Shown: positions 1 through 5,879 of the stretch, one piece after another
How positions within the stretch are numbered: the stretch's first letter is position 1
Layout: every line of letters begins with the position of its first letter
Assembly (NCBI GenBank): GCA_903970565.1
Contig: CAJCJE010000565.1
Coordinates: 1-8,233, forward strand
Source: Candidatus Melainabacteria bacterium
Lineage (GTDB): Bacteria; Actinomycetota; Actinomycetes; Mycobacteriales; Pseudonocardiaceae
Direction: 5' to 3'
Length of the DNA: 8,233 nt
The notes under the pieces: generated by a model
Database searches by the model: none
Seen by the model: the letters and a program-made list of their open reading frames with translations, nothing else
Told to the model about the DNA's origin: nothing
Made by a program: the position numbers and the translations under genes

Positions 1-525
1 GAGAAGGGCTCCGAGCGCCTTGGCGAGATGCGGGCCAGGAAGATGGGTGGCGGCGGCCACCACACCATCTTCCCGACCTTCTCGTTCCTCAGCTTCAACC
101 GCACCATGCGCGTCTGGCAGCCCCGAGGTCCCGAGCAGATCGAGACGTGGTCGTGGATCAGCGTGCCCAGCCAGGCCACGCAGGAGGTGAAGGAGGCGAT
201 CCGGCGCCTGTCGATCCGGTGCTTCACCCCCGCCGGCCTGCTGGAGCAGGACGACGGCGAGAACTGGAACGAGATCCAGAAGGTGCTGAAGGGCTGGATG
301 GCCCGCCAGCGACCCTTCAACACCCAGATGGGCCTTGGCCACGCGAAGATCGACGCGGACGGCCTGCCCGGCCGGACGAGCAACGGCTTCGCCGAGGAGG
401 GCGCGCGGCACTTCTACCAGCGCTGGGTCGACCTGCTACAGGCGAAGACGTGGGCCCATCTCGACGAGCTGACCCGCGCGGATCTCCACCTCCCCGCCCA
501 GAAGGGCGCAGCGGCGTGGCGCTGA
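1..525 (+). CDS. Aromatic-ring-hydroxylating dioxygenase alpha subunit, C-terminal part (5' truncated by window)
   Basis: The frame is open from base 1 to a TGA at 523-525, giving 174 residues, the last third or so of a protein that is usually about 440-460 residues. This is the catalytic-domain end of a Rieske non-heme iron oxygenase large subunit. It contains the block HHTIFPTFSFL, then RVWQPRGP, and LLEQDDGENW (bases 241-270), whose Asp pair (250-255) holds the carboxylate ligand of the mononuclear iron in this family. The Rieske motif and the His ligands lie upstream of the window. It aligns along its length with the C-terminus of the complete alpha subunit at 4460-5785 (FP..SFL, RVW.PRGP, EVKE, EQDDGEN, MGLG, FY.RW) but is clearly diverged, so it is a paralogue. 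No beta subunit follows it; two hydrolases do. Substrate unknown. Confidence 0.9.
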   Translation, partial: EKGSERLGEMRARKMGGGGHHTIFPTFSFLSFNRTMRVWQPRGPEQIETWSWISVPSQATQEVKEAIRRLSIRCFTPAGLLEQDDGENWNEIQKVLKGWMARQRPFNTQMGLGHAKIDADGLPGRTSNGFAEEGARHFYQRWVDLLQAKTWAHLDELTRADLHLPAQKGAAAWR

Positions 526-1490
526 CCGAGGAAGGGATCATCAAGGTCGACGGGCTGCTGAGCCGCTGGGTGCGCCTGCCCAGCGGTGTCAGGGCCCACT
601 ACGTGACGGCGGGTGAGGACGGTCCGGCGGTCGTGCTGCTGCACGGCGGCATCAACGGGTCGTCGGGCACGGCCGGGTATCGGTTCATGGCCCCGATGCT
701 CGCCGCGCACGGGTTCCGGGTCTACTGCCCGGACATGCCGGCCTACGGCCTGACCCACGACCCCGACGGCTTCTACCAGCAGGTCATCGCCGGGCACGCC
801 GACTTCATCCACGACTTCACCACGGCGCTGTGTCTGGACCGCTTCCACCTGGCCGGCAACTCGCTGGGCTGCATCAACACCGTGTACTACGTGATCAGCC
901 ACCCGGAGCGGGTGATCAGCTACGCGTTGATCTCCGGAGTGATCGGCGATCTCGTCTCGCCGGAGGAGGCCGCGGCCGTCCGTGAACGGGTCGGCCACAC
1001 GGCGCCCGCCATGTTCCGCTTCGACGGCACACCGGACTCCATGCGGTCGGTGATGACCGAGATGATCCGCAACCCGGACGCGGTCAGCGACGACCTCGTG
1101 GAGATGCGCACCCGTGCGGCGAACCTGCACACCGAGGAGCACGCCCGGCACATCGCCCTTGCCTACGGGCAACGGCCCGACACCGACCGCGTGCGGCTGA
1201 CCACCACGGGCCGCCTGGACACCCTGCCCATTCCGGCGATCTACCTCTACGGCCGGCAGGACGCGGCGCTGCCGGTCGAACTCGGCTACCTACAGGAGGA
1301 GCGTCTCCCCAACGTCCAGTTCTTCTTCCCGGACGACTGCGGCCACCAGGGCCAGACCGATCAGCCGGAGATGTTCAACCAGGTCTTCCTGGAGTTCTTC
1401 CGGGACGGCCGGGTAAGCCGGGCAACGGCAGACTGGGCGGGCGTCTCGACCAACCGCCCCGAAATCCCCGCCTACGTTGCGAAGGAGTAG
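516..1490 (+). CDS. Alpha/beta-fold hydrolase (probably acting on an aromatic-degradation intermediate)
   Basis: A 324-residue alpha/beta hydrolase. Visible features: oxyanion-hole motif LLHGG (residues 41-45), nucleophile elbow AGNSLG with Ser116, acid YGRQD with Asp249, and CGHQG with His277, so the Ser-Asp-His triad is complete. The length and order fit the family that includes carbon-carbon bond hydrolases of meta-cleavage pathways, but the HGGINGSSG segment departs from the HGGGPGA signature of those enzymes, so an esterase or another C-C hydrolase is possible. I chose the GTG at 516 because GAAGGG (501-506) sits 9 bases upstream and the protein then starts just before the conserved fold. 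The reading frame stays open further upstream, but only as a shadow of the dioxygenase. The start overlaps the preceding gene by 10 bases, which suggests translational coupling in one operon. Confidence 0.85.
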   Translation: MALTEEGIIKVDGLLSRWVRLPSGVRAHYVTAGEDGPAVVLLHGGINGSSGTAGYRFMAPMLAAHGFRVYCPDMPAYGLTHDPDGFYQQVIAGHADFIHDFTTALCLDRFHLAGNSLGCINTVYYVISHPERVISYALISGVIGDLVSPEEAAAVRERVGHTAPAMFRFDGTPDSMRSVMTEMIRNPDAVSDDLVEMRTRAANLHTEEHARHIALAYGQRPDTDRVRLTTTGRLDTLPIPAIYLYGRQDAALPVELGYLQEERLPNVQFFFPDDCGHQGQTDQPEMFNQVFLEFFRDGRVSRATADWAGVSTNRPEIPAYVAKE

Positions 1491-1495
1491 GTCCG

Positions 1496-2314
1496 ATGAC
1501 GCTCACCTACGAGGAGTCTGTCCGGTGGACCGAATACGACGGCACGCGATTGCACTCCAACGAGTCCGGTAGCGGACCCGCCCTGATCTGCCTGCACGGC
1601 GGTGGTCCCGGCGCGAACGCCTGGGACAACTCGCAGTACATTGTGGACGGTCTCGCGCGGAACTTCGAGACGATCCTCCTGGACCTGCCGGGATATGGAC
1701 GCTCGGACGAGCTGCCGTCGATCGAGGGGGAGAGCGACGACCGCTACTACGCCCGGTCGCTCATTGCCTTCCTCGACGCACGCGGCATCGGCTCCGCGCA
1801 TTTCTTCGGGACGTCCATGAGCACCAACGGCGTGCTCCGGCTGGCCATCGACCATCCGGAGCGGGTGGGCGGGCTCGTGCTCAAGGCTCCCGCGAGTATG
1901 CCGAGCTGGTTCACCCCGTTCCCGACCCCAGGCCTCGCCGCGCTGTTCCAATTCATGAAGGAGCAGACGCGCGACAACATGGAAGCCCTGATGCGGGCGT
2001 TCGTGCCACGCGAGGAGTTCTTCCGGCAGGAGATGGTCGACGTTCGGCTTGCGGCTGCCGCACGCCGGCCGTCGGCGCGGCGCTCCGGCACTCCGGTCAA
2101 CCTCCTCGGCGAACTCACCGCGATCCGGGCGCCCGCGCTGCTGCTGGCAGGGCGGGACGACCGGATGGTGCCGTTCGAGGGTGTGGTGCATCTGCTCGGT
2201 GCGCTGCACGATACCCGGATGCACGTCTGGGGTGGCGGGACGGGGCACTTCCCCGAGTGGGAGCACCCGGACGAGTTCGTCGAGCTGGTCACCGACTTCC
2301 TCCGCTCGGCGTGA
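1496..2314 (+). CDS. Alpha/beta hydrolase of the meta-cleavage-product (BphD/HsaD-like) hydrolase type
   Basis: A 272-residue protein with the HGGGPGANAW motif (residues 35-43) typical of 2-hydroxy-6-oxo-dienoate hydrolases, which cleave a C-C bond in the ring-fission product of catechols. Ser107 lies in FFGTSMS, Asp222 in AGRDDRMVP and His251 in GTGHFPEWEHP, so the triad is complete and correctly ordered, and the length is normal for the family. The nucleophile elbow is unusual: the usual G-N-S-M-G is here G-T-S-M-S, with Ser109 replacing the small second glycine. The ATG at 1496 follows the previous stop by 5 bases and is preceded by GAAGGAG (1481-1487), so the gene is cotranscribed with the hydrolase upstream. 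The expected partner, an extradiol dioxygenase, is not in the window. The exact substrate is not readable. Confidence 0.87.
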   Translation: MTLTYEESVRWTEYDGTRLHSNESGSGPALICLHGGGPGANAWDNSQYIVDGLARNFETILLDLPGYGRSDELPSIEGESDDRYYARSLIAFLDARGIGSAHFFGTSMSTNGVLRLAIDHPERVGGLVLKAPASMPSWFTPFPTPGLAALFQFMKEQTRDNMEALMRAFVPREEFFRQEMVDVRLAAAARRPSARRSGTPVNLLGELTAIRAPALLLAGRDDRMVPFEGVVHLLGALHDTRMHVWGGGTGHFPEWEHPDEFVELVTDFLRSA

Positions 2315-2320
2315 TCGCGT

Positions 2321-2355
2321 CGCGCACCCCGCGGTTGGTCACCGCGGGGTGCGCG
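2321..2355. terminator. Perfect 14-bp inverted repeat, probable bidirectional terminator
   Basis: The arms 2321-2334 (CGCGCACCCCGCGG) and 2342-2355 are exact reverse complements around a 7-base loop (2335-2341). It lies 6 bases after the stop of the plus-strand hydrolase, where that operon and the minus-strand dioxygenase operon converge. There is no U-tract on either side, which is common for terminators in high-GC actinomycetes. The right arm also encodes the last residues of the ferredoxin, and the ferredoxin stop codon is in the loop. Confidence 0.75.
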
Positions 2356-2677
2356 AGGACAGGTCGACGAAGATCTCGTCGCCGTCCACGAGCACCGGGT
2401 AGGTGCGCAGGCCGCCGGATGCGGGCGGACCGGACGACTCGCCCGTTCGCAGGTCGAACTTCGCCCAGTGCAGCGCGCACTCGACAATGCATCCGTCGAG
2501 GTAGCTCTCGGCCAGCGAGTACTTCTCGTGGGTGCAGGTGTCGTCGGTCGCGTAGAACTCACCGTCGACGTTCCACAGCGCCACCGGCGGATCGACGTCC
2601 AGCACCGTCGCCTCGCCGGGGGCGATCGTGGTCGTGGTGCAGACGCGCGTCCAACTCCGCACTTCCTGGGTCGTCAT
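2339..2677 (-). CDS. Rieske [2Fe-2S] ferredoxin of a ring-hydroxylating dioxygenase (BphF-like)
   Basis: A 112-residue soluble ferredoxin that would carry electrons from a reductase to the dioxygenase. The Rieske cluster ligands are Cys48-Thr-His50 and Cys67-Ala-Leu-His70 with 16 residues between, in the context CTHEKYSLAE and DGCIVECALHWAKFD, close in pattern to biphenyl- and toluene-type dioxygenase ferredoxins. I chose the ATG at 2677 because GGAGAG (2686-2691) lies 8 bases upstream and the length then fits the family. The frame stays open upstream to a GTG at 2740, which would add 21 residues rich in KSDE repeats with no good ribosome binding site. It is the last gene of the minus-strand operon, 59 bases after the Dabb gene. 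No ferredoxin reductase gene is in the window. Confidence 0.92.
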   Translation of the reverse strand: MTTQEVRSWTRVCTTTTIAPGEATVLDVDPPVALWNVDGEFYATDDTCTHEKYSLAESYLDGCIVECALHWAKFDLRTGESSGPPASGGLRTYPVLVDGDEIFVDLSSRTPR

Positions 2678-2693
2678 GGTGTCGTCTCTCCGT

Positions 2694-2750
2694 TCGTCGG
2701 ACTTCACTTCGTCGGAATCCGCTGCCTCGTCGGACTTCACCGGACTTCAC
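2694..2750. repeat. Short direct repeats between the Dabb and ferredoxin genes
   Basis: TCGTCGGACTTCAC occurs at 2694-2707 and 2727-2740. A partial copy, TTCGTCGGA, is at 2708-2716, and the 10-base core CGGACTTCAC recurs directly at 2741-2750. The repeats run from the 3' end of the Dabb gene across most of the gap before the ferredoxin. No function is evident; they may come from slippage or small duplications. Confidence 0.7.
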
Positions 2751-3045
2751 TGCGGCCGGTGTCCGGGTCCATCGCCATGTACCGGCGGAAGAGCGGCAGC
2801 TGGTCCCGCAGCACGGCACGGTGCAGCGGGTGGTCGCCGAACTCCTCCCGCATCGATGTCAGGCTGTCGAACACGATCGTCATGCCGTGGGTCCAGCCGT
2901 CGACGACCTCCATCGCGTTCGGACCGACGGCGATCTCCCTGACCGCGGGAATGGCTTTCAATCCGTTCAGGTGGTCGATGGCGTCGTCGATCTCCTCGGG
3001 GGAGACGTCGTCGCGGAACTGGAACAGCACGGTGTGGTAGAACAC
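2737..3045 (-). CDS. Dabb-domain (stress-responsive A/B barrel) protein
   Basis: A 102-residue protein matching the dimeric alpha-beta barrel (Dabb) family. It starts FYHTVLFQFRDDVSPEEI, has a central VDGWTHGMTIVFDS strand pair (residues 48-61), and ends with FGDHPLHRAVLRDQLPLF, with the family's typical histidines at 4, 72 and 75. The domain occupies the whole protein. Members include plant olivetolic acid cyclase and many bacterial proteins of unknown role, so a cyclase, isomerase or small-molecule binding role is possible but not shown. The start is a GTG at 3045, chosen because AGGAGG (3053-3058) precedes it by 7 bases; the longer frame upstream only runs into the dehydrogenase gene. It lies 14 bases after the dehydrogenase and upstream of the ferredoxin, so it is probably made with the dioxygenase. 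Confidence 0.85.
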   Translation of the reverse strand: MFYHTVLFQFRDDVSPEEIDDAIDHLNGLKAIPAVREIAVGPNAMEVVDGWTHGMTIVFDSLTSMREEFGDHPLHRAVLRDQLPLFRRYMAMDPDTGRSEVR

Positions 3046-3052
3046 GTCGGTT

Positions 3053-3058
3053 CCTCCT
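3053..3058 (-). promoter_or_regulatory. Ribosome binding site fixing the Dabb start
   Basis: On the minus strand this is a perfect AGGAGG, 7 bases before the GTG at 3045. It lies just beyond the dehydrogenase stop (3060-3062) and decides in favour of the GTG over longer in-frame alternatives. Confidence 0.8.
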
Positions 3059-3059
3059 G

Positions 3060-3863
3060 TCAGGTCGTCGGGTGCGGCCGGAAGCGTCGGACCCCGACGC
3101 CGGCATCGCACCGGTGGATCGAGCCCGTGACGGTGCGGTTGTTCTGCCGCGAGGCCAGCAGCACGTAGTGGCCGGTGTAGTCGCGCGGCGTCGGCGCGAC
3201 CTCAAGGGCGTTGAAGCCGCGCATCGTGTCCTCCCGAAGCACCGAGGACAGGGGTCTGGTGGCGAGCCCGAGCGCGTCCGGCCCCCGCAGGTCGGTGAGC
3301 ATGCCGCCCGGCGCCACCCCGTTGACCCGGATCGCGGGAGCCAGCTCGTAGGCCAACTGTTCGACCAGCCCGACCACCGCGTGCTTGGAGGAGGTGTACA
3401 GCGGACCGCCGCCGCCCGGCTGGAAGGCCGCGTTCGACAACGTGAAGATCATCGAGCCCTCGGACTCCCGCAGGGCGGGCAGCGCGGCCCTGGCGCCGAG
3501 CAGGTATGCCTTGACGTTGAGGGCGAACAGCTGGTCGAAGGCCGTGGACAGCGTCGCCGAGGACATGTCGGCCAGCGGCGTCCCGAAGTCCCACAGGGCG
3601 GCGTTGCCGACGAACGTGTCGAGCCGCCCGAAGGTGGCGACCGTGGCGCGGACGGCCTCCTCGTTCGCCGCGACCGCGGTGGCGTCACCTGCCACGGCGA
3701 CCACCGCGTCGCCGAACTCCTGCCGGAGGCTGTGCACCTTCGCCGGCGAGACCTCCAGCACGCCCACCCGGGCGCCCTCCTCGACGAAGCGCTCGACGAG
3801 GGCCCTGCCCAGTCCCGACCCCCCGCCCGTCACCAGCGCGACCTGGTCCTGGAGCCACCTCAC
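3060..3863 (-). CDS. cis-Dihydrodiol dehydrogenase, short-chain dehydrogenase family (BphB-like)
   Basis: A 267-residue NAD-dependent SDR that would oxidise the cis-dihydrodiol made by the dioxygenase to a catechol. The cofactor motif TGGGSGLG is at residues 12-19 and the acidic end of strand 2 (LEVS, Glu37) favours NAD. NAALWDF follows at 87-93, and the catalytic set is Asn116, Ser143, Tyr156 and Lys160. Segments such as IFTLSNAAF, GGGPLYTSSKHAVVGLV, ELAPAIRVNGV and DLRGPDALG are characteristic of biphenyl- and toluene-dihydrodiol dehydrogenases rather than general SDRs. NAA replaces the usual NAG. The chosen start is the GTG at 3863, with GAGGTG 5 bases upstream. A second GTG at 3884 would add 7 residues but has no well-spaced ribosome site. 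It follows the beta subunit by 36 bases. Confidence 0.92.
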   Translation of the reverse strand: MRWLQDQVALVTGGGSGLGRALVERFVEEGARVGVLEVSPAKVHSLRQEFGDAVVAVAGDATAVAANEEAVRATVATFGRLDTFVGNAALWDFGTPLADMSSATLSTAFDQLFALNVKAYLLGARAALPALRESEGSMIFTLSNAAFQPGGGGPLYTSSKHAVVGLVEQLAYELAPAIRVNGVAPGGMLTDLRGPDALGLATRPLSSVLREDTMRGFNALEVAPTPRDYTGHYVLLASRQNNRTVTGSIHRCDAGVGVRRFRPHPTT

Positions 3864-3887
3864 GACAGCACCTCGCGACAGCACCTC
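3863..3887. repeat. 12-base tandem repeat at the dehydrogenase start
   Basis: CGACAGCACCTC is present at 3863-3874 and 3876-3887, a 13-base period. On the minus strand each copy gives a GAGGTGCTGTCG unit, so the ribosome binding site of the dehydrogenase is duplicated and a third GAGGTG lies just inside the gene. It makes the exact start uncertain between 3863 and 3884. Confidence 0.75.
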
Positions 3888-3899
3888 ACGACCGCACCC

Positions 3900-4463
3900 T
3901 CAGAACAGGACGGAGAGATTGGGCGAGAGGACCACGCTCTGATCCAGCAGGATCGTGCGTCGTACGACCTGCCACTGCCGCACGCCGACCCGGCGCAGGA
4001 CGTCGCCGCGCTCGCCGGCCCAGATGTCCACGTCCTCCTCCAGACGGTTGCGGTAGCACAGGAAGTTGCTGCGCACGGCGTACTCGTCGGGGGTCTCGGT
4101 GGCCGCGACCCGCACATTCGTGACGAGGTGCCGGGTGCGGCTGGGCGGGGCCTCCGACCAGTGCATGTTCGACTCCAGCTGGGCGACCCGCCAGCCGAGG
4201 GACTGCCGGGTCTCGTTCAGGTGGGACAGCTCGTCGGGACCGCTGTTCTCCTTGTCCCGGTCGCGGGTCAAACGGTTGCGCCGCATGGGCATCCAGTAGC
4301 GGATGTCGTCGGCGCACAGGCTCAGCCACTCGCTGAAGCGCCGGTCGTCGAGCAGCTCGACCTCGAAGTAGAGGAACTGTTCGATCTCGGCGCGGACGGC
4401 GGAGTCGACGAACAGCGATGCCGGCAGGGCGGCCGGGCCGGTCGTCGGTGTCATGGCGGTCAT
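3900..4463 (-). CDS. Aromatic-ring-hydroxylating dioxygenase beta (small) subunit
   Basis: A 187-residue protein of the SnoaL-like/beta-subunit family, the structural small subunit that assembles with alpha into the terminal oxygenase hexamer. Visible marks are FLYFEVELLDDRRFSEWL (residues 30-47), DDIRYWMPMRRNR (52-64), SRTRHLVTNVRV (108-119), GERGDVLRR (150-158) and a C-terminus of LDQSVVLSPNLSVLF. The length is normal. There are no cofactor ligands, as expected. The ATG at 4463 overlaps the alpha subunit stop as ATGA, so the two are translationally coupled in the usual alpha-beta order, and GGGGGA lies 6 bases upstream. A second ATG three codons in (4454) is less likely. Confidence 0.94.
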   Translation of the reverse strand: MTAMTPTTGPAALPASLFVDSAVRAEIEQFLYFEVELLDDRRFSEWLSLCADDIRYWMPMRRNRLTRDRDKENSGPDELSHLNETRQSLGWRVAQLESNMHWSEAPPSRTRHLVTNVRVAATETPDEYAVRSNFLCYRNRLEEDVDIWAGERGDVLRRVGVRQWQVVRRTILLDQSVVLSPNLSVLF

Positions 4464-5785
4464 GCCGCTTCCCCCGTTCCGTCCTCGGTCATCATCCGCA
4501 GCCAGCGGCGGTAGAACAGGCGCTGCGGCATCTCGTTCATCCCCGCGTGTCGACCGCCGGTGGCGGGCTCGTGGGTGTCGTTCGTGTCGCCAAGACCCAT
4601 CCGGTAGTTCAACATGATCTTGTGCGTCTGCGCCCCTCGGCGCTTCAGGTTGCCGGCGATGGCGGCGAAGTTCTCACCGTCGTCCTGCTCGGCGAGACCC
4701 TGTGGGCCGAAGTGCTGCTGCGCGACCCACTTCATCCGCTCCTTGACCTCGGGGGGCGCGTCCTTGTCGACGTAGACCCAGGAGTACATCTCCATCTCGT
4801 TCGGGCCTCTGGGGTGCCAGACGCGCAGCGCGGTCGGCGTGCCGAGGAAGGAGAGGTTGGGGAACAGCGTGCCGTGCAGGATGGTGCCGCGGTAGGTGTC
4901 GGCGGCCTCGTCGCCGAGGCGCTCGCGCACCTCGCGCTCCACGCGGTCCTGCCACCGGTCGACGACGTCGGTGCCGGCGCCGATCGCGTAGTAGCGCTGG
5001 TCGCTGCGCGCGTCGTTGAACCCGGCGCCGTGACCCTGCACGGTGCCGAAGTGGTGGAACCCGTTGAAGCCGTGTTCACCCTGGAACGACCGGGTATCCA
5101 GCAGTTCGGGCGGCGTGCTGACCGTGAAGTCGGAGACGTGGCTCTGGAATGCGTGGTAGCTGTCGCCCGCGAACTGCTCGGCGGCGATCTTCCAGTTGCC
5201 GCTCATCTTCGCCCGCTGCGTCCCGCCGACGAACTCGACACCACCCGGCATGGAGTCCAGGAAGGTGTCCATGTGGATCTTGAACGGTCCGAGGGAGGTC
5301 TCAAGGTCGACGATCGACTCGTCGAAGCTGCCGAACCAGAAGCCCTGGTAGTGCTCGAGCCGGTTCACCGGCACGAGCCCCCAGCGTGATCGGTCGAAGT
5401 CGGGGCCGTAGGTGTCGTCCGCGGCGGGCATACCGATCAGCCGGCCGGCCGTGTCGTAGGACCATCCGTGATAGGTGCAGGTGAATGCCTTCGAGTTGCC
5501 CTCGTCACCGCGGCACACCTTCATCCCGCGGTGACGGCACGCATTCAGGAAAGCGGCCACCGAACCGTCGGACTGGCGCACGATCATCACGGGGTCCGCG
5601 CCCATGTACGTCGAGAAGAAGTCACCCGGTCGCGGGATCTGGCTGTCGTGGGCCAGGAACAACCACGACCGGCCGAACACCCGTTCCTGCTCCAACTGCC
5701 ACACGTCCTCGCTGGAGAAGATGTGCGGGCTGATCAGCCCGTCCTCCCACTGCACGTACGACCGGAGCGTTTCGTTCGAGATCAT
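4460..5785 (-). CDS. Aromatic-ring-hydroxylating dioxygenase alpha (large) subunit
   Basis: A 441-residue catalytic subunit of a Rieske non-heme iron dioxygenase that adds O2 to an aromatic ring to give a cis-dihydrodiol. The N-terminal Rieske domain has Cys83-x-His85 and Cys103-x2-His106 (CRHRG and CTYHGWSYD). The catalytic domain has NWKIAAEQFAGDSYH (residues 197-211), giving the bridging Asp208 and iron ligands His211 and His216, with the third ligand in EQDDGEN (Asp368 or Asp369). All key residues are present and the length is normal. The start at 5785 has AGGGAG about 6 bases upstream. It is the first catabolic gene of the minus-strand operon and is preceded by a 94-base gap holding inverted repeats. 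The family resembles biphenyl, alkylbenzene and polycyclic aromatic dioxygenases; the substrate cannot be assigned. Confidence 0.95.
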   Translation of the reverse strand: MISNETLRSYVQWEDGLISPHIFSSEDVWQLEQERVFGRSWLFLAHDSQIPRPGDFFSTYMGADPVMIVRQSDGSVAAFLNACRHRGMKVCRGDEGNSKAFTCTYHGWSYDTAGRLIGMPAADDTYGPDFDRSRWGLVPVNRLEHYQGFWFGSFDESIVDLETSLGPFKIHMDTFLDSMPGGVEFVGGTQRAKMSGNWKIAAEQFAGDSYHAFQSHVSDFTVSTPPELLDTRSFQGEHGFNGFHHFGTVQGHGAGFNDARSDQRYYAIGAGTDVVDRWQDRVEREVRERLGDEAADTYRGTILHGTLFPNLSFLGTPTALRVWHPRGPNEMEMYSWVYVDKDAPPEVKERMKWVAQQHFGPQGLAEQDDGENFAAIAGNLKRRGAQTHKIMLNYRMGLGDTNDTHEPATGGRHAGMNEMPQRLFYRRWLRMMTEDGTGEAA

Positions 5786-5807
5786 GACTGCTCCCTTCCT
5801 CTGGCGA

Positions 5808-5833
5808 CGGCCCCAGTCTTGTTCGAGGGGCCG
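5808..5833. promoter_or_regulatory. 7-bp inverted repeat upstream of the alpha subunit gene
   Basis: CGGCCCC (5808-5814) and GGGGCCG (5827-5833) are perfect inverted arms around a 12-base spacer, 22 bases upstream of the alpha subunit start. It could be a leader hairpin or a second protein-binding site. No clear -10/-35 promoter hexamers were found in this gap. Confidence 0.35.
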
Positions 5834-5850
5834 CGCAGTCCCAGCGGATG

Positions 5851-5867
5851 GTGCCGTCAGACGGAAC
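5851..5867. promoter_or_regulatory. Candidate TetR-family operator
   Basis: GTGCCGTCAGACGGAAC is a palindrome about a central A5859, matching at 7 of 8 positions per arm with a perfect CCGTC/GACGG core. It lies in the 94-base gap between the TetR-family gene and the alpha subunit gene, 65 bases upstream of the alpha start. I saw no other copy of the 17-base site in the window. Binding is inferred from position and symmetry only. Confidence 0.45.
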
Positions 5868-5879
5868 AGGGTCTTCTGG

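Noticed and set aside
414..1172. A 252-codon open frame on the minus strand
   Set aside because: It is antisense to the first hydrolase, has no recognisable motif, and is rich in Arg, Val and His as expected for an antisense shadow.
1472..2266. A 264-codon open frame on the minus strand
   Set aside because: It lies opposite the second hydrolase, whose complete catalytic triad and HGGGPGA motif show the real coding strand.
516..2314. The two adjacent hydrolases as a recent tandem duplication
   Set aside because: Apart from the common fold motifs their sequences differ widely, including length (324 and 272 residues) and oxyanion and elbow motifs, so they are not a recent copy pair.
3072..4514. 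A 480-codon open frame on the plus strand
   Set aside because: It is antisense to the dehydrogenase and beta subunit genes, both strongly recognisable, and its product is a low-complexity Arg/Gly/Val-rich sequence typical of antisense frames in high-GC DNA.
4418..5389. A 323-codon open frame on the plus strand
   Set aside because: It is antisense to the dioxygenase alpha subunit, which has all Rieske and iron ligands.
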